DNA from: Volvox africanus
Lineage: Eukaryota > Chlorophyta > Chlorophyceae > Chlamydomonadales > Volvocaceae
DNA length: 64,000 nt
Assembly (NCBI GenBank): GCA_030268105.1
Contig: BSDZ01000026.1
Coordinates: 190,001 to 254,000 of the forward strand
Direction: 5' to 3'
Part shown: in pieces, positions 1 to 10,400 of the stretch
Layout: each line of letters opens with the position of its first letter
Numbering within the stretch: position 1 is the first letter of the stretch
Position numbers and translations under genes: made by a program
Notes under the pieces: generated by a model
Databases searched by the model: none
Told to the model about the DNA's origin: nothing
What the model saw: only the letters and a program-made list of their open reading frames with translations

Positions 1-55
1 GAGTTTCACAGTTAAGCTTCGCAGGTTAAATGAATATTCATAAGCTATGGTAGAC

Positions 56-253
56 TAGTAGTTGAGAGCCAAAGGTTGGACTGCGTGCAGGCATTTATTT
101 GCTACAACTACTGTGTTCAGTGCTAGCCTTGCTAGTCTTGGATTTCGGCGCACACGAAATGTAGCAGTCATGTACGGCACACACCAGCACAATATATAGG
201 TGCAGAAGCACCCTATCCGGATTTCGAGAGGCCTTTTCGGCTCTCAACTACTA
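56..253. repeat. MITE-like element with terminal inverted repeats
   Basis: The left end (about 56-75) carries TAGTAGTTGAGAGCC and the right end (about 231-253) carries its reverse complement, so the block has terminal inverted repeats of roughly 15-19 bp around a 160-bp core without coding sequence. Related copies lie in introns of gene B (from 21917) and gene C (from 34254). The right half of this copy, read in reverse complement, matches the start of those copies. This suggests a small non-autonomous DNA transposon. No clear target duplication was found. Bases 1-55 and 254-284 hold nothing I recognise. Confidence 0.55.
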
Positions 254-289
254 CAATGTTATCCAGACGGAACCGTATTTATTAGATAC

Positions 290-533
290 TGTTGAGACGT
301 AGACTATCAGACATAAGGAAGCCTGACGTAATTACGAGAAAGTATACGTTACATAGTATCTGATAGTAAAAGAAGTCCGAATAGTTCGCTCTGGAGTCGG
401 CACATATACTAGCGCGTATAGCACTACGAACAGTACGAGCGCGGGTCGATAGCGTACCGCCCAGTACAGCTACAACAGCGGGATTGTTGCTAGTCTGGAT
501 CGCTATATCCAACTGATATACCATTTTATAACA
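290..533 (-). repeat. Solo LTR of the copia-1 family, with target duplication
   Basis: This 244-bp block is a diverged copy of the 241-bp LTRs that flank the copia element at 1011-5753. It begins TGTTGAGACG and ends ATAACA. It is flanked by the 5-bp direct repeat GATAC (285-289 and 534-538). A lone LTR with an intact target duplication is the usual product of recombination between the two LTRs of an inserted element. Several substitutions and small indels relative to the two identical LTRs make it older than the complete copy. Confidence 0.88.
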
Positions 534-1010
534 GATACCGATATGGCCACCTAATTTAGGATACTTAGGTATAAGTAAAACAAAATCTATAGCCAATTGC
601 TTAGCCGCATCTGAGGCAGGGCCGTTGATACCCTCCTGTGCAGGCTGAGACTACTGTATATGAAACTTGCTTATACATCTTTGACTTAAGCTAGACAGAC
701 CGCGGAAATTAGGGTGTTGTATTAAGGTTTGATTATCGTCGATGCGTTGGTCGATGCGACCTAAAAAGATGACAAGAGAATGTAATTAATGCATCGCTAT
801 CAATAATTATATCTGTATATGCTTAGATAGTTATGCGTTGAGCAGCGAAGAGGGATACAACATAGGATTGGATAGATAGTGGATGTTTATCCATTACTTG
901 AGATTCGTTTTATCACTTGTTCATGTCATACGGCGGGAAGATTGTTGTCGAAGGGAAGAAATACGCATATGGAGATACATGTGCAATCCAATAGTGCAGG
1001 GGCCCCTGAG
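534..1010. other. Non-coding stretch between solo LTR and copia element
   Basis: AT-rich sequence without a recognisable gene. A minus-strand reading frame spanning the solo LTR boundary (about 530-630) has no recognisable family. The last five bases (CTGAG, 1006-1010) are the left target duplication of the copia element. Confidence 0.4.
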
Positions 1011-1251
1011 TATTGAGACGTAGACTATCAGACATAAGGAAGCCTGACGTAATTACGAGAAAGTAGAGTTACATATTATCTGATAGTAAGGAGTCCAAAT
1101 AGTTCGTTCTAGAGTCGGCACATATACTTGTGCGTATAGCACTACAAGCAGTACGAACGTGGGTCGATAGCTTACCGCCGAGTACAGCTACAACAGCGGG
1201 ATTGTTGCTAGTATGGATCGCTATATCGAACTGATATACCATTTTATAACA
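1011..1251 (-). repeat. 3' LTR of copia-1
   Basis: 241 bp, and no difference seen from the LTR at 5513-5753. It contains a spaced inverted repeat, ACTATCAGA and TCTGATAGT, about 45 bp apart. It ends on the plus strand in TTTTATAACA. A purine-rich tract (GAGGGGGCG on the minus strand) abuts its inner edge. Confidence 0.93.
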
Positions 1252-1366
1252 CGCCCCCTCGAGACATGCCTAGCAACAAGTGAAAGAAGATAATTCCAAC
1301 CAGGGATTCTTCTTGAAACCGAAAAGCTAAAGCCAAACGAGTTCGCCCCAAACAAACTTAGAAAGC

Positions 1367-4300
1367 TTACTCGGCCAACCCCATCGCCGTAATGCACTTC
1401 TTAAACTTTATCTCTCCAAGTGCCTTGGTTAACACATCTGCTACCATATCCTCCGTCGAACAGTGCGATAAGGCAACTTCCTTCCGCAGGACTCGTTCTC
1501 GCACTAGATGATGTTGCACGTCGATGTGCTTAGAACGAACCGACATTATCGGGTTATTCCCAAGGCTCATCGATCCCTCAGAATCCGTTCGAATCTGAAT
1601 AGCCTGTGTCCTCAGACCCAAGTCTCTGGTCAGCTTGCGAAGCCAAAGTGCCTCCCGCACTGCAGCTGCCGTGGCCTGGTACTCTGCCTCCACTGTTGAA
1701 GCTGCCGCCGTGCGCTGCAATTGGCTGTTCCAGCTGATAGCTGCGCCGTTTAGCAAGAATACGTAGCCAGTTGTGGACCTCCGAGTGGCTGGATCTCCAG
1801 CCCAGTCGGAATCACTGTAGCCCACCATGGTGAGATCGCCATCTCCGTCATAGCATAATCCGAGCTCCTTGGTACCCGCCAGGTATCGCAGCACCCCCAA
1901 AGCCAAGCCCATGTGAACCTTAGATGGGTTGCCCATGAAGCGCGCCAGAACGCTCATTGCCTGCGAGATATCCGGTCTTGTGCTCGTCGCCAGGTAGTTC
2001 AATTCGCCGACAAGCGCCCTGTACTTGGTGTTGTCTACGAGCTCCTTGTTGTTGTCTTCTGCAGGCAGGGCTCTAGTACCAGGAGGTAGTGGGGTCTTTC
2101 GAGGCTTTGCATTGACGAGTTGATGTCGCTGCAGCAGCTCCTCAATGTAGCGTCGCTGCGATAGTTTTACCTCCCCGTGCGCTCCCCGGCTGATCTCCAT
2201 GCCCAGGAAAACTTTTGCCTCTCCAAGATCTCGAATCTTGAAGGCTTGTCCGATTTCTGTTTTTACTCTCCTGATCATTGCCTCGTCTTCTGAGGTGATG
2301 ATGATGTCGTCCACGTGCACCAGCAGGTAGACGATCTCCTTCTCGTCCTTTTTGATGAACAGTGCTGGGTCTGCTACTGACGGTTTGAACCCCAGCTTGT
2401 CCAGCTCCGCCGCTAGCTTCATATACCAGCAGCGTGGGGCCTGTTTCAGCCCGTAGATTGAGCGTAGGAGCCTGCATGCCTGCTCTGGATCTGCTGACTC
2501 GTAACCAGGCGGCTGCTGCATCCAGAGCTCCTCCTCTAGCTCCCCGTTCAGGAAAGCTGTTGAAACGTCTAGCTGATGGATCGGCATTGCTTTAGCCGCA
2601 GCCACCGCCAGGAGCATACGAAGCGAAGCAAAACGCGAGGTTGGAGCAAAGAGCTCCCCATAATCAATCCCCGCCCGCTGCTCGTAGCCCTTTGCCACCA
2701 AACGTGCCTTGTAGCGCTCGATCTCGCCATCCTCTGCACGTTTGACCTTATACACCCACCGACAAGGCAGAATCCGCGCACCTGGCGGTGGTTTTGCTAG
2801 CTCCCAGGTCCCATTTGTGAGCTGTGCTGAGATTTCCTCATCCATGGCACTTCTCCATTCCTCAGCATATGGGCCGTCAGTGGCCTCCTGGTATGAAGCT
2901 GGCTCTGGTACTTCTTCCTCGATTGCAGCATTGATCCGCCCGAACGTAACCCTTCCGTTGGGCTCATGCCTCCATTCAATCAGTCGCTTTCGCTCACGTA
3001 GTGGATAGCGACGTTCCTGCATATTAACGTCTGCACCGTCGTTGTTGTGGTTTTGCTGCTGCACCGGCCCTTCGCCTGTCATAGCGTCTCCACCATTGCC
3101 TCCGCGGGACTGCGCTGTATTTTGCATCCTGGGAAACTGTGCTGCTGGTATGCCTGCGTGCCTCTGTGGCGCCGCTGTCTGGCCGCTGCTGGTGGATGCA
3201 CCATGGTTCACTTCAGCAGCTCCCTGGTCCATGTCGGTGTTGACCGGCGTATCTCCGCCGCCCCCTGGCAACGGAACGCCGCCAGACTCCTCGACATCCT
3301 CCTCGTCGGAATCCTCATAGCGATCTCCAACTGTTGACTCGTCGAACTTGACTGTCGAGTGGGTGCTGATGAGATTGTTGATCAAGATGCGGTACTGCCT
3401 CCCTTGCTCGTATCCAACCAGCACTCCTTTTTTACTCACGGGTTGCAGTTTGTTCCGCTTCTCCTTCGGCACGTGTGCATATGCGGTACTGCCGAAAACT
3501 CTCAGATGGCTTATGTCCGGCTTCACCCCCATGAACGCCTCATGGGGCGTTACTGATGCCCCCACGACCGGTGAAACGTTGCGCAAAAGATTCGCCGTAG
3601 CCATGGCTTCTGCCCAGAGCTTCTGCGGTAGTCCTGACTCCGCCAGCATTGCCCGGGTCTTCTCCAAAAGCGTCCTGTTGAGGCGCTCCGCCGCCCCATT
3701 CTGCTCCGGCGAATACCCAACGGTCGTCCCGTGGATAATCCCTTTTTCGCCGAAGTAGGCGCCCAAGACTGTATTGAGGAACTCAGTCCCACGATCCGTG
3801 CGTGCCTCCTTCACACGACGGCCAGTCATGTTCTCCAGCGCCTCAATCATTATCTTTACCTTCTTGCGAACTGCGTCCTTGGTGTCAGTGAATGCAACAG
3901 TAGAAAATCCCGTGCAGTCGTCCAGCAGTGTAGTAACGTACCGGGATCCACCTATCGAAGTCTCAGGCATAGGTCCACAGACGTCCAGGTGTATCAGGCC
4001 CAGAGGTTTCGCCGCCTTGTGCCCAGTGGACGGGAATGGTCCACGTGTCTGCTTTGCATAAATGCAGGGCTCGCAGATCCGCGACCTGGCTGCCTCCAGA
4101 CTCGCGCGATCCAAATCCATGCCGGTTACCATGTGTTCCCGGCACATACGTTCCAGGCTCTTGTAGCCCAGATGTCCCAAGCGCCGATGCCACAGCGCTG
4201 CCTTCGAGCCTTCTGACCCGACCGCCGCACATGAGCGGCCTTTGCCAACTGATCGCCCTGCTGCGTGGTGTCGAATGGCATAGAGGCGTCCCACCTTGTC

Positions 4301-5425
4301 TGCACGTAGGATCGTCCTCCCCTTTGCCTGAACGAGGGCTTTGTCGTTACCCAGCAGAATTGTAGCGCCACGCTCATCGAAGATGCCTGCTGAGATCAGC
4401 TTTACTGTCGCCTTGGGCACCACATAGACGTTCTTGAGCTCAATTTGTAGCCCTTTCACGGTGTTACTCCACATGGTATACTGCCCCACGTGCGTCGGCT
4501 GATGCCTAGAGCCATCGTAGCCAACCAACGTGAATTTTTCTTCAGGCCGTACAGCTCGCAGATCCTTCAGCTCTGACGCGTCGTAGGTAATGTGCCATTC
4601 TGACGCTGAGTCCAGGTGCCATGCGTCCGACCGTGACTCGCTTCCAACAGCATACGCCATTTTGGTGGGCTCCCTGCGCTGAAGGTTGCCCCCGCCGCGA
4701 CCATTGTTTTGTTGCTGTTGATCCGCCAGACGCTTCTTGCACACTCCGATGAAGTGTCCTGGCTTACCGCAGTAGTGGCAGATGGCGTTTGATTTACTCC
4801 TCTGCTTACTTGTCTGATGACGGCTTGTAGGGTTGAATTTGCCACCACTTCGATGCGTGATGAATGCTGATGAAGACTCGTTGTTGTCCTCGTCCGGTAT
4901 CACATACGCCATTAGTCGCGCGACCACTTGAGTAAAGTCCAGCTCCCCTTCTCGCATTGTGAGAGCTGTTGTTACCACATGATACTTGCTCGGAAGTCCT
5001 TTGATGACAATTGTAGAGAGCTCCGTGTCTGCGACTGCGTGTCCCACATCCAGCAAGTCGGACTGTAGCTGTCGCGCGCGGCTGATATAGATTGGCAGCT
5101 CCTCTCCATTAGCCATTTTAAAATCACTTAGCTCCTGTCGTAGTGCTACCTTTCTCGTGTTGCAGGTTGATGCGAACGTAGCCGCCAAAGCGTCCCAGGC
5201 GGCCTTCGCATTTGCCGCCCGAACAATTGTTTGGAGGTGATGGTTCTTTACGTTCTTGGCCATCACACTCTTGACCTTGTCGGAGATGATGACATCCGCC
5301 TCTGCAATTGGTGCTTGTAGCAGGGCGCGACTGTATCCAAGCTCCGCGCACAACAATTGGAATCGTAGTTTCCAAGTTGAGTAGTTGTGTAGGTCCAGCG
5401 GCTCGTCCAGCCTATCCTTTCCCAT
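1367..5425 (-). CDS. Copia Gag-Pol polyprotein
   Basis: One 1352-residue polyprotein in Ty1/copia order. It has a gag region, a zinc knuckle CHYCGKPGHFIGVC (about residues 214-228) and an aspartic protease motif WHLDSASEWHIT (about 268). Next come the GAG-pre-integrase motif LWHRRLGHLG, an integrase with the HHCC finger and DDE core, reverse transcriptase with LDVSTAFLNG and LVHVDDIII (about 1038), and RNase H with SDSDWAGD (about 1202). It carries out reverse transcription and integration of its own RNA in cytoplasmic particles. No stop or frameshift interrupts it. Two oddities: the protease triad reads DSA instead of D-S/T-G, and the usual YVDD box reads HVDD. Gag and Pol share one frame with no visible recoding site. 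It ends about 110 bp before the 3' LTR. Confidence 0.95.
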   Translation of the reverse strand: MGKDRLDEPLDLHNYSTWKLRFQLLCAELGYSRALLQAPIAEADVIISDKVKSVMAKNVKNHHLQTIVRAANAKAAWDALAATFASTCNTRKVALRQELSDFKMANGEELPIYISRARQLQSDLLDVGHAVADTELSTIVIKGLPSKYHVVTTALTMREGELDFTQVVARLMAYVIPDEDNNESSSAFITHRSGGKFNPTSRHQTSKQRSKSNAICHYCGKPGHFIGVCKKRLADQQQQNNGRGGGNLQRREPTKMAYAVGSESRSDAWHLDSASEWHITYDASELKDLRAVRPEEKFTLVGYDGSRHQPTHVGQYTMWSNTVKGLQIELKNVYVVPKATVKLISAGIFDERGATILLGNDKALVQAKGRTILRADKVGRLYAIRHHAAGRSVGKGRSCAAVGSEGSKAALWHRRLGHLGYKSLERMCREHMVTGMDLDRASLEAARSRICEPCIYAKQTRGPFPSTGHKAAKPLGLIHLDVCGPMPETSIGGSRYVTTLLDDCTGFSTVAFTDTKDAVRKKVKIMIEALENMTGRRVKEARTDRGTEFLNTVLGAYFGEKGIIHGTTVGYSPEQNGAAERLNRTLLEKTRAMLAESGLPQKLWAEAMATANLLRNVSPVVGASVTPHEAFMGVKPDISHLRVFGSTAYAHVPKEKRNKLQPVSKKGVLVGYEQGRQYRILINNLISTHSTVKFDESTVGDRYEDSDEEDVEESGGVPLPGGGGDTPVNTDMDQGAAEVNHGASTSSGQTAAPQRHAGIPAAQFPRMQNTAQSRGGNGGDAMTGEGPVQQQNHNNDGADVNMQERRYPLRERKRLIEWRHEPNGRVTFGRINAAIEEEVPEPASYQEATDGPYAEEWRSAMDEEISAQLTNGTWELAKPPPGARILPCRWVYKVKRAEDGEIERYKARLVAKGYEQRAGIDYGELFAPTSRFASLRMLLAVAAAKAMPIHQLDVSTAFLNGELEEELWMQQPPGYESADPEQACRLLRSIYGLKQAPRCWYMKLAAELDKLGFKPSVADPALFIKKDEKEIVYLLVHVDDIIITSEDEAMIRRVKTEIGQAFKIRDLGEAKVFLGMEISRGAHGEVKLSQRRYIEELLQRHQLVNAKPRKTPLPPGTRALPAEDNNKELVDNTKYRALVGELNYLATSTRPDISQAMSVLARFMGNPSKVHMGLALGVLRYLAGTKELGLCYDGDGDLTMVGYSDSDWAGDPATRRSTTGYVFLLNGAAISWNSQLQRTAAASTVEAEYQATAAAVREALWLRKLTRDLGLRTQAIQIRTDSEGSMSLGNNPIMSVRSKHIDVQHHLVRERVLRKEVALSHCSTEDMVADVLTKALGEIKFKKCITAMGLAE

Positions 5426-5497
5426 TGTGAAGACCTATAAACGCGAAGATCAACACTAGAATGGGCAAAAGATGTCAGGCTCCGCGGTCAACGATGA

Positions 5498-5512
5498 CCG
5501 GGGCTCATAACC
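5498..5512 (-). promoter_or_regulatory. Primer binding site of copia-1 (internal tRNA-Met type)
   Basis: Directly inside the 5' LTR the minus strand reads GGTTATGAGCCCCGG. The plus strand here (GGGCTCATAACC) looks like the anticodon stem-loop of an initiator methionine tRNA, with CAT as anticodon. That fits a primer made from a half-tRNA cut in the anticodon loop, as known for Drosophila copia, and not a tRNA 3' end. The same sequence lies beside the LTR of the decayed copia at 51929-51942. Confidence 0.65.
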
Positions 5513-5753
5513 TATTGAGACGTAGACTATCAGACATAAGGAAGCCTGACGTAATTACGAGAAAGTAGAGTTACATATTATCTGATAGTAAGGAGTCCAA
5601 ATAGTTCGTTCTAGAGTCGGCACATATACTTGTGCGTATAGCACTACAAGCAGTACGAACGTGGGTCGATAGCTTACCGCCGAGTACAGCTACAACAGCG
5701 GGATTGTTGCTAGTATGGATCGCTATATCGAACTGATATACCATTTTATAACA
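5513..5753 (-). repeat. 5' LTR of copia-1
   Basis: 241 bp, with no difference seen from the LTR at 1011-1251. On the coding (minus) strand it begins TGTTATAAAATGG and should carry the promoter and transcription start. It is followed on the plus strand by the target duplication CTGAG (5754-5758). Confidence 0.93.
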
Positions 5754-5758
5754 CTGAG

Positions 5759-6913
5759 ACGCTTTATGCTGGGGTGGCGGCCCTGCCCAAAACGAAGAAC
5801 GGTTGCCTGCCGTCTGTGTTTTCTAATGTTTTTGGCAAGTTAAGCGTTCGGAGTTTGCTTTGGGCGAGCTAGTTTTGGGGTTTCAAGAGGTTTTTGGACG
5901 CAGACGCCAGAGCCATTAGACCAGCAGGCCCCTTGCTGGAATCAAACTAGGTGGCCGATACGTACCCGGACAGGCCCGTTTCTGCTAGCCTAGCACCCCC
6001 TATATAGGATAGGGGGGGTTCTCGCGTAGGGCGCGGTATGAAAAGTGATAAAATATTTCTTTTATTAATCTGACGTCATAGATATAAAGATGCTCTATTC
6101 AACGCTGAATTCCGTGGCCTTGATAAAGTGAATTGATTATAATCAAGTTTCAAGTCTCCAGTGTCCCAGCCCGCAGTCAAGTCTTTGTCTCTCACATTGT
6201 AACCTAGATGAAGTAACCGATTCAATAGCATGGCTTATAAATTTTTATTTCAGCTGCGATGCCTAAGTTAAAACTTCTGAAACATAATAATGTGCGCGCT
6301 CGGTGTGGCGCGGCGTGACGAGAAGCGCGACGAATGCGCGACGTGGAGAATCCCGATGTGGCGCGACGAGCCACGCCACGCCACGCGCGCAACTTGTTGA
6401 TACAGGGAATCAAAAATTATTAGCCCTCGCTCCCAACTGATGCAGTTCATGCGCCCTGCATGCTCGCTGGCTATTGTGTGTGTATGTGTGAACGTTCGCG
6501 CGTTCGAGGTGCACCGGTAAACCCCAATAATAATGCCTAATGAACTTCTGTCTAAACTATCACACAGTATAGATATTGGGCGCCGTGCCCTTTTTCTGGC
6601 CTCAAGGAAGCCGACACCAACTCCCGTTACTGTATTTATGTTTATCAGCCTCAGATGATAGGAGAAATGACTTGCTGATAGTTAGATGATGGGATAGAAG
6701 GGATGTCGAGGTGCGTACCGACATGCATCTTATGATGCCTATCTACACCACTGCTGCTGCTGAACTTCCACTATTGCATGACGGATGGATGTTGTATCTC
6801 TGTTGTGTCGGCCAACAAAGGCCCGATCGGAAGGATGACCATCTAAGGTCCAGGATCCTTTGACACTGCCCGTAGATACCCCAGGATACTACAATGGAGC
6901 TGCATACATGCGC
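5759..6913. other. Non-coding stretch between copia-1 and gene A
   Basis: No exon of the gene A family and no other gene was recognised. A G-run (about 6008-6015) and a CG-rich stretch with repeated GCGACG/CACGCC words (6300-6400) are present. A 38-bp segment at 6590-6627 recurs at 44180-44217. No TGTAA poly(A) signal in the gene A orientation was seen close to the gene A stop. Confidence 0.4.
6590..6627 (+). repeat. Short dispersed repeat shared with 44180-44217
   Basis: About 38 bp containing TCAAGGAAG and GACACCAACTC matches 44180-44217 with only a few differences. One copy lies 3' of gene A and the other just before the LTR start of the decayed copia. It may be a remnant of a common insertion; nothing more can be said. 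Confidence 0.5.
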
Positions 6914-7368
6914 CTACCTACCATTGCAAGTCATTATACACCTGGACTGGCTACCGCAGAAGGTACAGTAACCGTCCACTTCGCACCTGTATGTACAAGT
7001 GCGGAAACAAACGGCGCACTCGCAATTCAATAATCCATCCAAATTGAAGCAACAAGTCAATTGCTTCATTTTGAGCTTATTTTGCTGGTAATCGTTTTGT
7101 ATATCCATATGCTAAATGTCTAATACGAATGTCATATATTGTTTATATCTGTTCATATATGTATATGTATATGTATATGTACACGTACGTATATCTACAT
7201 ATATATATGTACGTATATGTGTACAGGTATTAAATGTGCAGGTATGCGTGCATGCATTATCGTGTGAAAAAGCAATCAATTCGCTGTTAGCCTCGTGCGT
7301 ATACAGTAAACGACATCATACGTGGGTAAGAGCATAATAGCTATATTGTACAAACACTCACACGCACG

Positions 7369-7431
<63 letters not shown>

Positions 7432-10400
7432 ACGATGTAACTAGTACGCTCTTATCCAAGTTTAGTTTACCACTAGCCAACGTACCCCTCCACACACACA
7501 TAAATACTGGCAAAGGCATATAATTATGCAAGCAATAAATAACGTGAACCGCTAGATACAATTATCACATGCAAGGATCACCTACCAGAGACGGCTGGGT
7601 GATGTCGGTATGTAAGAGCAATAGCTGTATTGCACGCCACCGTACGTCCAGTTAGGTTTGCATGGACAAAACGTTGATGAAACCTATTTGGTCATAACAG
7701 ACAGCAGCCAATGCCATAAACACATTTACGCATATTATTAGTAGATTTACACCCGCACAAGTGGCCTGTCACGCCCTTGCTGTTTCCCAAGGTCCATGAA
7801 AGATGCGCCTCATCATAACAGAAATGCCATACGTGCAATGACGATCGAAATATGTTACTGTCCTTATGAAGTTCTTATCACGTATAAGGACCTCAAAGTG
7901 GCGGTAGCAACAAACTGCAGCAAACCATGTAACTACATCCTGCGGACCCACCTACCTTACAGATGTCGATCGACGGCGAAGGCGGAGGGGATAACTGTGG
8001 TGGTGACGGAGTTGCTTTGAAAGCGTAATACTGGCCCCAGGCGTACAGTACGGGATTAATCTCCGCAGTGAAATAGTGCGCCCGCTGAGCCTGCCCCGCT
8101 GTTAAGTGGCCCACCGCGGCAAAACACACTGCCGTATTGTACGTCATGTAGTTGCCCAGCTCGTCGTACCCGGGATTTCCTGGGCAACTATCCGCCCAGG
8201 CGTTCATGTCGGTGTCCGGAACTCCCAGGCGTGTGGACAAGGCGTCGTACACCTTGTCCCAGTCTCCGCCGTACTTGACCCAGAAGAGTTCAAGGCAATA
8301 ACTCATGGCGGTGGAAAAGATGGAGCTGTAAGAGCTGACCGGCCCTGAAGCAGATAAATACAGTTTTTACTTAACCCACATTATATGCATACATATCAAT
8401 ATTTCCTAGCAAGATTTGATTCACAAGATACACAAGTACATGTGTCTGATAGCAGGGTCGTCGCTGCATGATTGATCGGTGCGGGTAATCACTTGCTGCT
8501 CACTGTTGGCAAAGTAATCAACTGCATCATGAATCAGTGAAAAGGCCTCTGCTATCCTGAGATGCTGGATGCGAACATAGATGCTAATTTTACTAGTATC
8601 TAGTTGTGCATGCCGTATCTTACCAAATACAGTATACATACATAAATTCATAAACCATATACATACATGCATATAAAAGGGTCCAGAAAATCTTATTTCT
8701 TACCTCCCCTGCTTGGCTACTGTATGAAGGCAGCAGGGTCACCTATCTACGTACCAGCAAGCAAGCAACCTTACCAAGCGTGGAGGGCGTGTCGATGACG
8801 TAATCATCATCATTGCAGGAAGTGTCGGAGGTCGGACCGAAGGGGTGGTGTAATCCCAGGTGATGAAAGATCTCGTGCAGCAGTGTGAGGCTGCCATCGT
8901 TGTAGTTTGAGGGTGAGTTATAGCCGCTGGTAGAGACTGAGTCCCACGTTATAAACACAATGCCTGAACTTGGCCAAACATCTGACCTGCGTATTTATGG
9001 GTGGATGAACAAACAGAAATATTGCCAGCCAATATTCCAGGTGATGCTCCTAGCAAGCTCTACCAGTTGGGCCTAACAACTTATATGCATGTGGAGGTAA
9101 TGACTGGTACCAGGACAATAGCGTTAAACAGCGTCCATCTAACCTGCTTCTTTAACTCCCTGTTATGCCATATATGTTGACCACTTTTATACCCCCAATG
9201 ATTTGGTAGGGTGGAGAATATGGATCAATGGTTTACGTACACACGAAAGCCCTTAGAAATACATAACTGAACGATGCGTCGTTGTGAAGAAGGTGTGGGG
9301 TCACAATAATTCTGGTGCATGCATGTGAACACTCAGCCATATGAATACATCTTTTGTAATATGATGAGTACCATATTTCCATATATATCTTTCTACGATA
9401 TCATGTAAATTTGTTTGTAGTATATATCGCAGATACAATAAGGACTAAGAAAGGACAAGGACAAGGAGAATGGGAAGGAGAATGGGAATGGGAATGAGAT
9501 TTAATGATAATGATTCCTGATTCTGATCCTGCCATTAACTTGCGAGCTCTCCGTTTAGAGCATGCATCCACTGGGTATGCAACACTGGGGACAAGATATC
9601 AAAACTTACGCGGGGACATACGCATATCCAAGAACGTTGTTGCCTGATGCTGTGTCAGCTGACACAATAACATTGATGCTACGTGGCCAGTCGTCGACCA
9701 AACTGAAACGTATAGAATTGGGAGGAGGGGTCAGATGGATGCAGCACTATTCGAGATGTAAAATTATATAGATGTGGATATGTAACCCTAAGATTACATA
9801 GTCATTAAATGAAAGGAACTAGATAACGAGTACGTCACTAAGGTAGGATAAGGATTTTAAGGACCATCATCAAGGACATTAAGGACCATTACAATCCTTA
9901 AATCAAAATTAGACTTCGGGATGGTAATCAAGACTTTAATCATGTCGATAGTCAAAATTAGTAGGGATAATGTAGCTATATCGGATGCATGATTGTCGAT
10001 GAACGGATCGGGCCATCTTCGTTCGCTTGCATGAACCTATGTCATCCAATTGAATTATCCTTTCGTCATGTGTGTATACATGTTGATTGACTTACGCGGA
10101 AACGGTAGCGTCGTTGCCTAGACAGCCCACTACAGAGCAGAATGGCATGTTGAGCCAAACGTTTCGGCTGGAGAGCAGGATGTTTGGATACCTGGTAGCG
10201 TTGTTGCGGACATCCTGGGTCATGCGTAAACATAGGTATGTCAATCCATAATAGAGTAGTACTTCTACGTACGACACATTTATCATACCATACCTATCGA
10301 AAATTGTACATACAGGCTGCACCCACGTCTTTTCAGTCATCATAGCAATAGCATGTTATTATTATCTGTCCAATTAATGTCTGTAAGTCCTTGATTGTTT

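Larger units (their letters stand above)
1011..5753 (-). mobile_element. Complete Ty1/copia LTR retrotransposon (copia-1)
   Basis: A 4743-bp element on the minus strand. Two LTRs of 241 bp (1011-1251 and 5513-5753) look identical base for base. The target duplication CTGAG lies at 1006-1010 and 5754-5758. Inside are a primer binding site next to the 5' LTR, one uninterrupted gag-pol reading frame and a short purine-rich tract next to the 3' LTR (minus strand, just above 1251). On the coding strand the LTR starts TGTTATAAAATGG, a start typical of plant copia elements. Identical LTRs, intact frame and intact target duplication indicate a recent, possibly still mobile, insertion. Confidence 0.95.

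Noticed and set aside
282..596. Minus-strand frame over the solo LTR
   Set aside because: Most of it is LTR sequence; the remaining part matches nothing I know.
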